From the NCBI GenBank assembly GCA_963665545.2, contig CAXXKZ010000015.1:62001-126000 (forward strand): a stretch of DNA of 64,000 bases. Direction: 5' to 3'. Made by a program: the position numbers and the translations under genes. Origin of the DNA: G963665545 sp963665545 (GTDB taxonomy: Bacteria > Pseudomonadota > Gammaproteobacteria > Xanthomonadales > SZUA-36). Each line of letters opens with the position of its first letter. Within the stretch, counting starts at the first letter, position 1. Positions 8,740-17,005 of the stretch are shown here, piece by piece. The notes beneath the pieces are model-generated. The model was not told the DNA's origin and searched no databases. It worked only from the letters and a program-made list of their open reading frames with translations.

Positions 8740-10266
8740 TTACGAATCGAGCTGCATTCGTCTGTGCAGTATGGGTGATAGCACCAACAGCAAGGCACCG
8801 GCGACCAGGGCAAGGCTGCCGAATATGGAAAAGGCAGACACATAGGCCGCCAGGCCGGCTTCGAACCTGGCCGGACCACCGTCAAGGGTCTCCACAGTGG
8901 TGTGTCGGGCCGCGAGTTCACCACCCAGGATACTGCCCAGCGACAGGGTAAAGTAGAATGCGCCCATCATCATGGCGAGTATCCGTTTGGGACACAGGCT
9001 GGAAATCATGCTCATCATGATGGGAAATATGCAGATTTCGCCTATCGTCATGATGATAAACACCAAGGCAAGCCAGATGAGCGGAACCAAATTGCTGGCT
9101 CCGAGCAGCCATATGGCCAGCGCCGGCATAAAAAATGCAACGCCATTGAGCAACAAGCCCAGGGACACCTTGATGGGTATGTTGGGGTTGCGTCCCCGCT
9201 GGTCCAGTTTAACCCACATATAACTCATCACCGGAGCCAGGCAAATGACCACGATGGCCGGAATGCTTTGCAGTTGCGACGCAGCGATCTCGGTGCCGAA
9301 AACAACCCGGTCGACATAGCGGTCACCGAACAGGATCAAAGAGCCGAACATCTGCATATTCAGCGCCGAGAACACGATGGCAAAAAGCAGCAGTATGACA
9401 ACGACCAGCATCCGGTCGCGCTCCACCTTGGCGCAGTTTCTGATCGAGAAATAGATGATGTAGAGACCCAGTGCGACGCCAAACCAGAGCAACAGGCCGG
9501 ATACGGCCTGGTGAAAGCGCAACAACTGCCACAGCACCACAATGCCCACCAAGCCGCCCAGATAAATGCTGTGCTCCACACTCAGCAGGGGAAGAATACG
9601 TCTGCGCAGCCGCTCCGGCGCGGGCGGTTCCGTGAACTGGCCAATGTAGCGCTGGCCGTACAGGAAGGTCAGCAACGCGATCAACATGCCGACGCCGGCT
9701 ACGGAAAAGCCGTAGCGCATGCCGTAAACGTGCCCAATCCCGCCGCAGACAATCGGACCAATGGCGCCGCCGAGGTTGATTCCCCAGTAAAAGATGGTGA
9801 AGCCGGACTCGCGCCGGCTGTCGGTCTGCTCGTACATCGAGCCGACCACGGTGGCGATGTTGCTTTTCAAAAATCCTATGCCGGTAATGATGATGGCCAT
9901 GGAGAAAAACAGCACGTCCATCGGCGGCAGGCCGTCGACCGCAGCACCCAGGCCGAACACTGCAGAAATAACATCGGGAAAGGAAATGGAGATAAAGCCG
10001 ACAGACATGAACAATGAGCCGGCAACAACCGCTTTGCGCGAGCCCAGCCAGCGGTCGGCGACAATGCCGCCGATGACAGGCACCATCCAGATCAGTGCAC
10101 CGTAGGCAGCCACCAGCCGGTTTCCTTCCGCGTCGGATAGCAGATAGGTCTTGGTCAAGTACAGGATGAGCAACGAGAGCATGCCATAGTAAGCAAAGCG
10201 CTCCCACAGCTCCGTCAGAAAGCAGATCATCAGGCCTCTGGGGTGGCCGAGAAAGGTGTCAGTCAT
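8740..10266 (-). CDS. Proton-dependent oligopeptide transporter (POT/PTR family)
   Basis: Inner-membrane symporter of the major facilitator superfamily, POT branch, importing di- and tripeptides with protons. The N-terminal helix carries the family signature FLTELWERFAYYG (residues about 16-28), including the E-x-x-E-R-F proton-coupling motif. The loop GGIVADRWLGSRK is the MFS motif A equivalent. FTIFYWGINLGGAIGP in the middle matches the second PTR signature. Many hydrophobic helices run to the C terminus, consistent with 14 helices over 508 residues. It is transcribed alone, towards the Popeye-like gene. Its presence near the secreted S9 peptidase fits uptake of peptide fragments. Confidence 0.92.
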   Translation of the reverse strand: MTDTFLGHPRGLMICFLTELWERFAYYGMLSLLILYLTKTYLLSDAEGNRLVAAYGALIWMVPVIGGIVADRWLGSRKAVVAGSLFMSVGFISISFPDVISAVFGLGAAVDGLPPMDVLFFSMAIIITGIGFLKSNIATVVGSMYEQTDSRRESGFTIFYWGINLGGAIGPIVCGGIGHVYGMRYGFSVAGVGMLIALLTFLYGQRYIGQFTEPPAPERLRRRILPLLSVEHSIYLGGLVGIVVLWQLLRFHQAVSGLLLWFGVALGLYIIYFSIRNCAKVERDRMLVVVILLLFAIVFSALNMQMFGSLILFGDRYVDRVVFGTEIAASQLQSIPAIVVICLAPVMSYMWVKLDQRGRNPNIPIKVSLGLLLNGVAFFMPALAIWLLGASNLVPLIWLALVFIIMTIGEICIFPIMMSMISSLCPKRILAMMMGAFYFTLSLGSILGGELAARHTTVETLDGGPARFEAGLAAYVSAFSIFGSLALVAGALLLVLSPILHRRMQLDS

Positions 10267-10533
10267 TACAATGCTGCGAAAACAGGGTCATGGGTCCGGT
10301 TGCTGAACGTCGGTACGTAATCATACGGTTCGCGGCCGGTTTTTGCGACGAAAAATCTCATTGGACGTTACGCTGCGATGGTGCTGTCATGATTCGGCAA
10401 GCGGTACCCCCAATAATGGCGCTCGACGATTAAGGCCGACATATGCTTTCAGGGTAGAAATGATGTCTCATCGAATCCAAGCTTTGGCAGTAATGCCGGC
10501 GGAAACCACAGAACCCGGGGTGGAGGCAGTCTC

Positions 10534-11565
10534 ATGTCACTGAGCGAATGGGGCTGGAAGCCGTTTTTTCAGCAGCAGCTCAGCCTTGAGGAACTGGAAT
10601 CGCTGGCCCCAGGCCGTGTTGTGGAACAACACCGTTCACAGCTCTTGTTGGGTACCGAAAATGCTTCAATTGCGTTGGCGGTAACACCCGCGTTGCCGGC
10701 CTTGACGGTCGGCGATTGGCTGCTGCTGGACCGGGGCAATCACTTTGCGCGTGCGCTCGAGCGGGCCTCGCTGTTCAGCCGCAAAGCGCCGGGGAGCAAG
10801 GCTCAGGAGCAGCTCATCGCAGCCAATGTGGACGTGGTCTTCATTGTCAGCTCCCTCAACCAGGACTTTAGTCTCAGCCGCATTGAACGATATCTCGCGC
10901 TGGCTAATGATGCTGGCGCCGAGCCCGTCGTGGTCCTGACCAGACTCGACTGTTGTGATGATCCGCATTTCTATCTTCAACAGGCGCAATCGCTCAATCC
11001 CTTGCTCGTCGTCGAAGCCGTGAACGCGCTGGACGCCGAGAGCGTGGCGCCGCTCAATGACTGGTGTGCGCCGGGCCAGACCGTTGCATTTCTCGGCTCC
11101 TCCGGCGTCGGCAAGTCGACGCTGATTAACACGTTGATGGGCGAGGCAAGGCTTGCAACTGGCGGCATCCGCGAAGACGATGCCAAGGGACGCCACACCA
11201 CCACACAGCGATCAATTTCGATGATGCCACGGGGTGGACTATTGCTGGATACGCCCGGAATGCGCGAATTGCAGTTGGCAGATTGCGAGGATGGCGTTTC
11301 CGCCACCTTTGCGGACATCAGCGCATTGGCCCGGCAATGTCGTTTTGCTGACTGCCAGCATGAAAGCGAGCCGGGTTGCGCAGTTCAGGCCGCTTTGGCC
11401 AATCAGGAACTGGATGCAAGGCGGCTGGGCAACTATCGCAAGCTGATGCGCGAACAAGCGCTGAACGCGGCCACGCTGGCGGAGCGGCGGGCCGGCGACC
11501 GCAAGCAGCGCAAGTTTCATAAATCAGTGCAGTCCGCTGCGCGGCAGCAGAAGAAGGGGTTGTAG
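10534..11565 (+). CDS. rsgA: Small-subunit ribosome biogenesis GTPase RsgA
   Basis: Circularly permuted GTPase that acts in late 30S subunit maturation. An N-terminal OB-fold (residues about 30-90) precedes the G domain with motifs in permuted order: LTRLD (G4) near 130, GSSGVGKST (G1) near 188, and DTPGMRE (G3) near 241. The C-terminal zinc-binding segment C-x4-C-x-H-x5-C (near 268-281) is complete. The tail is lysine/arginine rich, as usual. The ATG at 10534 is preceded by GGAGG at good spacing. It stands alone, with a 267-bp gap on the left in which I see nothing definite. Confidence 0.95.
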   Translation: MSLSEWGWKPFFQQQLSLEELESLAPGRVVEQHRSQLLLGTENASIALAVTPALPALTVGDWLLLDRGNHFARALERASLFSRKAPGSKAQEQLIAANVDVVFIVSSLNQDFSLSRIERYLALANDAGAEPVVVLTRLDCCDDPHFYLQQAQSLNPLLVVEAVNALDAESVAPLNDWCAPGQTVAFLGSSGVGKSTLINTLMGEARLATGGIREDDAKGRHTTTQRSISMMPRGGLLLDTPGMRELQLADCEDGVSATFADISALARQCRFADCQHESEPGCAVQAALANQELDARRLGNYRKLMREQALNAATLAERRAGDRKQRKFHKSVQSAARQQKKGL

Positions 11566-11586
11566 GCGCGAGCCAAGGAGGCCCGG

Positions 11587-12144
11587 CTACTTCACTTCGA
11601 CGACCAGTTCAACTTCCACGGCGATATTGCGGGGCAAGGACGCCATACCGACTGCGGCCCTGGCATGCTTGCCCTTGTCGCCAAACACCTCAACCATTAA
11701 ATCGGAAAAACCGTTGATCACCTCCGGATGATCAGTGAAGCCCTCAATGGCGTTCACCATGCCATGGACTTTTACGATTCTCACGACCCGGTTAAGATCG
11801 CCCAGCTCGGACTTGAGCACTGACAATTGAGCAATGCCTGTCAGTCTGGCCGCTTCATAGCCTTGCTCAACGGTCAGATCGTCGCCAACCTTACCCTGGA
11901 TATAGCCACCCCCCGGTTTGCTCGGACCCGCTCCGGCAAGAAACAGCAGGTTCCCCGTGCGCACAGCTTTCACATAGTTAGCGACCGGAGGAGTGGGATC
12001 CTGCAGCACAATTCCCAATTCAGCCAGTTTCTTGTTGGCGTCCCACTCAGACGCCGCGGCGCTCGAGGAATCAGCCTGGCCTGACTGCGGCGCAGCAGCA
12101 CTCAAGGCGACAAGTACGGTAGTAATTATGGCGACATTTTTCAT
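11587..12144 (-). CDS. RidA family (YjgF/YER057c/UK114) protein with signal peptide
   Basis: Member of the RidA superfamily; the founding enzymes hydrolyse reactive enamines/imines formed by PLP enzymes. This version is 185 residues, longer than the usual 125-130, because it begins with an export signal (IITTVLVALSAAAPQSGQA) and a linker. The RidA fold is clear in NYVKAVRTGNLLFLAGAGP, QGYEAARLTGIAQLSVLKSELGDL and ARAAVGMASLPRNIAVEVELVVEV. The conserved Arg of the active site corresponds to the R in ARAAVGMASLPRN. It lies 12 bp after the S9 peptidase gene and is clearly in an operon with it, so it may act on products of secreted peptide breakdown; the true substrate is unknown. Confidence 0.88.
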   Translation of the reverse strand: MKNVAIITTVLVALSAAAPQSGQADSSSAAASEWDANKKLAELGIVLQDPTPPVANYVKAVRTGNLLFLAGAGPSKPGGGYIQGKVGDDLTVEQGYEAARLTGIAQLSVLKSELGDLNRVVRIVKVHGMVNAIEGFTDHPEVINGFSDLMVEVFGDKGKHARAAVGMASLPRNIAVEVELVVEVK

Positions 12145-12156
12145 CCTGATTTCTCC

Positions 12157-14190
12157 CTATTTATTGCGGTATCTGCCGAACCAGCCGAGGATATTGTCAA
12201 TCTTCGCGATCAGGTGCGAGGGCTTGGCGGCGATGCCGTGTGAAGCCTCCGGCACGCGAATCAGTGCGGCCTCCACTTTTCTGTATTTGAGCGCCTGGTA
12301 AAACTGTTCAGACTCTGAAATTGGCGTTCTATAGTCCGCCTCACCGGTCAGCAGCATCGTCGGTGTGGTGACATTGCCCACCAGCGAGAGCGGCGAGCGG
12401 CGCCAGTAATTCTCATGGTCTTCCCATGGAGGCTTGCCGAACCAGTAGTCCGCCACCAGGCCTGGAATGTCCGAATTGAGGGTCATGCTGGTCCAGTTGA
12501 TCACCGGTTTGGCGGAGACAGCCGCTGCGAAGCGATCGGTTTTGCCGACGATCCAGGCGGTCAATACGCCACCGCCTGAGCCGCCGGTTACAAATAGCTG
12601 GTTGCTGTCGATGTAACCCTTATCGATGACAGCATCCACACCGGACATCAGGTCATCATAGTCCTGGCCAGGATAAGCGTGGTGAATCTCGTTGGCAAAT
12701 TCGGCGCCATAGCTGGTCGAGCCGCGTGGATTGGCGAAAAGAACGACATAACCTGCGGCCGCGTAGAGCTGCCCTTCAGCGGAAAAGTGTGGCCCATAGG
12801 CGGCGAAAGGCCCGCCATGGATTTCCAGGACCAGCGGGTAAGTCTTGGTCGGATCGAAGTCTGGTGGCTTGACCAGCCAGCCTTGCACCTGGAGGTCACC
12901 AACCGAAGAAGTCCACAGGATTTCCTCCACGGCGCCCAGTGTCTTGTGTGAGAAAAGGTCCTCATTCAAATGGGTGATCCGCTGCGGCTTGCCGTTGCGC
13001 CGACCGGTTGCGATATCGGCAGGCCGGTCTGGACGACCGCTTGTAAACGCGTAATTGCCGTTGCCCGCAGCCGTAAAGCCTCCGCTGGTGTAGGGTCTGC
13101 CCAGGGAGACACTGCCGACATCGCCGGTCAAATCACTGATTTTTCCGGCCATGGTCAAGGCGGCAATATGCGTGCGGCCACGGTTATCGTACTGCACGTA
13201 CAGGCGTTTGGCGCCACCGGCCCACTGTACGTCATCGATCGAGCGATCAAAATCCCCAGTGAGTACCCGCTTGTTTGAACCGTCGGCATCCATCAAGTGG
13301 ACTCTGGCATTGTGATAGCCCAACTTCTCGTCATCAAACCCGAGATAGACGATTTTCGAGCCATCGGGTGAATATTGTGGTGAGCTGTCTGGTCCGGTGC
13401 GGTCGATCAGTTGTGCCAGTGTGCCGGTAGAGACGCTGACCGCCCAAATCTCTGATTCGAGAACTTGATGTTCCCAGTCCTCGATTCGATTGGCAGAGAA
13501 AACAATTGTCTGGCCGTCCGCTGACCACGACAAGGGACCCTGGTGATTGAAAGCACCGGAAGTGACTTGCCGAGGGGTGCTGCCTTCGGCAGGCACCACG
13601 AAGACATGTGTGTTGCCGGTTTCCAGGTAGCCCAGGCCATCGAAGCGATATGTCAGCCGGTCGACCGCGGTGACCGGCGGGGCCCATTTGGCGCCTGCAG
13701 GTTTTTCAGGTGGGGTGGCGAATGATGGCCCCTTGGCAGGTACGAGCATGGTAAAGGCCAGGCTGGATCCGTCCGGAGACCAGGTCAGCGAAGCCGGTGA
13801 GCGGTTGAGATTGGTCAGCAGCGCGGTCTGGCCTGTATCCATCCAGCGCACCCATATTTCGGCGCCGTGGCCCTTGACCTCGGAAATGTATGCAATCCGG
13901 TCAGCGGAAGGTGACCAGCGCGGGCTTGAATAACTGCCGCTGCCTGCCACCAGTGGGCGATGATTGGCGCCATTGCTGCCAATCACCCAGATGTGGTTGC
14001 GCGCCGAATCGGTCATCACGTCCATAGACTGCCTGACATAGGCCACCTGCGAGCCATCCGGCGAAACCTGCGGGTCGGTGGCGACCTCGAGTTCAAAGAT
14101 ATCCATCCGGTCAAAGTGGCTCTGGCCTGCCTGCACGATGAGCGGCAGCGTGGTGATCAGCAGTACGGACACTTTGAAAATTGGCTTCAT
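12157..14190 (-). CDS. S9 family peptidase (prolyl oligopeptidase / acylaminoacyl-peptidase type)
   Basis: Exported serine peptidase. I start at the ATG at 14190, giving 677 residues with a signal peptide (VSVLLITTLPLIVQAGQ), although the frame is open further upstream. The N-terminal half is a seven-bladed beta-propeller rich in SPDGSxxAY / WSPDGSSLAF repeats of the WD40-like PD40 type. The C-terminal alpha/beta-hydrolase holds EIHGGPFAAYG (oxyanion region), the nucleophile GGSGGG (Ser near 534), the Asp in GEADYRTP (near 620) and the His in EASHGIAAK (near 651). All catalytic residues are present. It is the first gene of an operon with the exported RidA-like protein 12 bp downstream. Confidence 0.92.
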   Translation of the reverse strand: MKPIFKVSVLLITTLPLIVQAGQSHFDRMDIFELEVATDPQVSPDGSQVAYVRQSMDVMTDSARNHIWVIGSNGANHRPLVAGSGSYSSPRWSPSADRIAYISEVKGHGAEIWVRWMDTGQTALLTNLNRSPASLTWSPDGSSLAFTMLVPAKGPSFATPPEKPAGAKWAPPVTAVDRLTYRFDGLGYLETGNTHVFVVPAEGSTPRQVTSGAFNHQGPLSWSADGQTIVFSANRIEDWEHQVLESEIWAVSVSTGTLAQLIDRTGPDSSPQYSPDGSKIVYLGFDDEKLGYHNARVHLMDADGSNKRVLTGDFDRSIDDVQWAGGAKRLYVQYDNRGRTHIAALTMAGKISDLTGDVGSVSLGRPYTSGGFTAAGNGNYAFTSGRPDRPADIATGRRNGKPQRITHLNEDLFSHKTLGAVEEILWTSSVGDLQVQGWLVKPPDFDPTKTYPLVLEIHGGPFAAYGPHFSAEGQLYAAAGYVVLFANPRGSTSYGAEFANEIHHAYPGQDYDDLMSGVDAVIDKGYIDSNQLFVTGGSGGGVLTAWIVGKTDRFAAAVSAKPVINWTSMTLNSDIPGLVADYWFGKPPWEDHENYWRRSPLSLVGNVTTPTMLLTGEADYRTPISESEQFYQALKYRKVEAALIRVPEASHGIAAKPSHLIAKIDNILGWFGRYRNK

Positions 14191-14439
14191 GGAGGTTCTC
14201 TGGTTTCGTGATAATCGGGCGCTCAGCATCCACCATCGACAAAGGTGATGCAAGCCGGCAATGGCGGAAAATTCCCGATGGATCGTTATTGGCTTATGTA
14301 TCGGATTTCCACTGGGGTCTAGTTCAAGAGGGAAGTCAATGTGATGGCCCATATCTGGGCAGCCCGCCACCTCATACCACGAATGAAGCTCAGAAGAAGG
14401 GATGGCCTGGCTGATCAGTCCTCTCGGATAACAGTCGGC

Positions 14440-15402
14440 TCAACGCCTTATTAAATTTGAAATGAACGCCCGAAACTTCAGCGCGTCATTTTCAAAATGA
14501 TCAACCAGCTCAATCCTCAGGGTTAGGGGTTCGCCGGTATTGCGCAGCAGTTTGTCATGCAAGCGGGCCAGCATGGCCTCGGATGGTTTTGGGTCGAATT
14601 TGAGTTGCACCACCAATAAATCCACTTGCTCCTGGATCAGGCGAAACTGTTGCAGGCCGTTTGCTTCGCGCAGGATTGCGTTGTAGCCCCAGGGTGAAAT
14701 GAGATTTCCGCTTGGCAGTTGGATGACATCCCAGTCGCGACCCGTTGGCGGGCCAATCAATGGCAGCGATGAACCGCAGGAGCAGGGCAGTGCAAGCAAC
14801 TTGCAGCGATCGCCCAGGCGGTAGCGGATATAGGGGCTGGCAAATACATTCAGATTGGTCACCACCACGGACTGCCCTCCACCAGTCAATTCGGTGTCAT
14901 CTTCGAGTTGCAGTATGCAGGCGTCGCTGTTGATGTGCAGGCCCTCATGTGCGCCGCACTCCCAGGCGATTCTGCCCATTTCCATCGAGCCATAGAAATT
15001 TCGGATGTCGTAGGGTCGATCGTCCAGCAGGTTCTTTCTCAGGACAACGTCCAACGGCTCGGCTGATGAAATGATGATGCGCGGGCGAATGATGGCGCTC
15101 AGTGTGCCCACATGTTGCAACAGGGACCGCAGCGCAGTTGGGTAAACCCACAAAACGTCCGGCTGAATTTCGGCCAGGTGCCGCGCCTGCTCGTCAATGG
15201 GCACCAGTGGCGACACCGTCGTGGCCCGATACAGCCCCATATGGTCGAGCGTCGGCTCATAGCGTCGATTTGGCCCCAGGCTGGCGATTTGATCCAGCGG
15301 GCGGACACCGACGGCCCGCATTGAGCGCAGCTCCAGAGCGCGCCGCAATCTTGCTTCCGCTGGCGTGAGGTAAACTGTGTAGGGCTTGCCGCTCGACCCG
15401 CT
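14440..15402 (-). pseudogene. 5'-truncated PaaK/CapK-like acyl-CoA ligase (adenylate-forming)
   Basis: C-terminal three quarters of an adenylate-forming ligase of the phenylacetate-CoA ligase / coenzyme F390 synthetase group. Homology begins abruptly at the P-loop SGSSGKPYTVYLTP (about position 15402). It continues through YPTALRSLLQHV, ISSAEPLD, FYGSMEMGRIAWEC, YIRYRLGDRC and a normal C-terminal subdomain up to the stop at 14440. Relatives carry roughly 80-110 residues before the P-loop; none are present here. The open frame runs on to 15504, but those codons are only the antisense of the neighbouring sigma-factor gene. The missing 5' end meets a likewise missing 5' end of the sigma gene, which points to a single deletion. 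Probably non-functional. Confidence 0.72.
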
Positions 15403-15810
15403 GTGATGGTCAGAATTGCACGCAATCTGGCCTTGGATCATCTCAAACGAGCCGAAAGCCGGCTCACCTCTTCGATGGATGAAAACTTCATTGCGAATCT
15501 GCATGCGCAGGCCAGTCAGGCCGATGTAACCTTCAACAAAGTAGCCTCCGATGAGGAATTCTCACAATTTTGCGCCGCGGTTCGTCATCTGCCGCTTCAA
15601 TGCAGACGCGTATTTGTACTAAAAAAAGTCTACGGCTTCTCTCAGAGGGAAATAGCCGCCGAGCTCAAATTAAGCGAAAGCACAGTCGAAAAGCACATTT
15701 CAAAAGGGATGAAATTATGCACCCGGCAGATATTGCAACATTCAACCCATGAACATTTCGCGGCGCCTGCACTCAGGCGGGCATCAACATCATCAGGAAT
15801 TCGAGCATGA
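15403..15810 (+). pseudogene. 5'-truncated ECF sigma factor (FecI-like), region 4 only
   Basis: Remnant of an extracytoplasmic-function sigma factor. From about 15409 the sequence reads VRIARNLALDHLKR, the end of region 2.4, and then a complete region 4: LPLQCRRVFVLKKVYGFS followed by the helix-turn-helix REIAAELKLSESTVEKHI. Region 2, with its core-binding and -10-binding helices, is absent. No good ribosome-binding site precedes the GTG at 15403. Its stop overlaps the fecR start (ATGA), the standard arrangement of FecI-FecR-receptor units. The break point coincides within a few bases with the truncated ligase on the other strand. Without region 2 it should not direct transcription. Confidence 0.72.
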
Positions 15811-16889
15811 GCAAGTCCGACATCACGACAACAAATTCCAACGGAAACAACGTGATCTTACTGCCGGTCGGTGCCGATATGATGGGTGAGTGCAGCGATT
15901 GGATGGCGAAAGTTGATCGCGGATTGACTGATGACGAAAAATCAGCATTCCAGCAGTGGTTGGCTGGTGACAAAAACAACCCTGCGGCGTTTTTTGAAAT
16001 GGCTGCACTGTGGGACAAAATGGACTCACTGTCGCGTCTGACTGATCTTTTCCCCGAGCCGGTCAAACACACCCAAAGCTCACGCATTGCGCCCTTGGCT
16101 ATTGCCGCCTCTCTGATGATTGCCGTTTTGGCCGGTCTCTGGGGCGCATTGGATCTTTCAGTCCCTGGTGGAAGCGAACCACCAACACTGGCTCAGAGTA
16201 TTGATGCCAAGGTTTTCGAAACTGCGATTGGCGAACATTCCACGATTAACCTGCGGGACGGTTCAGTTCTGACATTAAATACCAACAGCCTGATCCGCAC
16301 AGATTTCAGTACGAGCGACCGAGCTCTGTACCTTGAACGTGGTGAGGTGCATGTGCAGGTGGCTCACGATGCGGATCGCCCCTTCAATGTGTTTATTAAA
16401 GACAAAGTCGTTCAGGCTGTTGGTACGGAATTCAATCTCGAGATTACCAGCGACCAACGCATTGAATTGATCGTCACCGAAGGAAAAGTGTTGGTGGGTG
16501 TATTTGATCTGGACCTGGAAGTCCCGGCGGCGGACTGGGCGTTAGACCCTGCAGTTCCGGCCTTGGCGCTTCAGGCCGGTGACCGGGTTTTGCTGGGCAG
16601 CAATGAAGAGGAAGTCGAGTCAATCGAAGCTGAGGAAATCGAAGTGAAACTGTCCTGGCTTGAGGGCGACCTCATCTTCCGAGGCGAATCACTGGCAGAG
16701 GCAATCGATGAGATCGAACGCTACACGACGGTGGAATTTGTCATCATGGGCGAGGACCTCAAGAAAATTCGAGTTGCCGGCCTGTTCAAAGCAGGCGATG
16801 TCAAAGGCCTGCTTACCACGCTCAAGGAAAACTTCAACATCGCCTATCAACAGGTTGGCGAAGAACAGATCATTTTGACCATGCACTAG
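15807..16889 (+). CDS. FecR family anti-sigma/sigma-regulator protein
   Basis: Inner-membrane regulator that normally relays the state of a TonB-dependent receptor to a FecI-type sigma factor. The cytosolic N terminus has the DUF4880 pattern DWMAKVDRGLTDDEKSAFQQW. One membrane helix follows near residues 94-111 (LAIAASLMIAVLAGLWGAL). The periplasmic FecR domain contains TAIGEHSTINLRDGSVLTLN and FNVFIKDKVVQAVGTEFN. The C terminus (FRGESLAEAIDEIERYT, VAGLFKAGDV) resembles an STN/secretin-like module. It overlaps the truncated sigma gene by four bases and lies 116 bp before the receptor gene. The protein looks intact although its sigma partner does not. Confidence 0.88.
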   Translation: MSKSDITTTNSNGNNVILLPVGADMMGECSDWMAKVDRGLTDDEKSAFQQWLAGDKNNPAAFFEMAALWDKMDSLSRLTDLFPEPVKHTQSSRIAPLAIAASLMIAVLAGLWGALDLSVPGGSEPPTLAQSIDAKVFETAIGEHSTINLRDGSVLTLNTNSLIRTDFSTSDRALYLERGEVHVQVAHDADRPFNVFIKDKVVQAVGTEFNLEITSDQRIELIVTEGKVLVGVFDLDLEVPAADWALDPAVPALALQAGDRVLLGSNEEEVESIEAEEIEVKLSWLEGDLIFRGESLAEAIDEIERYTTVEFVIMGEDLKKIRVAGLFKAGDVKGLLTTLKENFNIAYQQVGEEQIILTMH

Positions 16890-17005
16890 CCTTCATTGGG
16901 CGGGGTCAACCGCGGGGGAGATCTACGACTAAGCAACCTTTCTACAAAGATTCCAGCCCTCGATGGCGGAAAAAGATTCCTGAATCGTCAAGTGGACAGA
17001 CGCAC

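Noticed and set aside
8902..10017. Long plus-strand frame of 371 codons opposite the POT transporter
   Set aside because: It is the antisense of a convincing transporter gene; its composition (many His, Gln and Arg, no hydrophobic core) is typical of a shadow frame.
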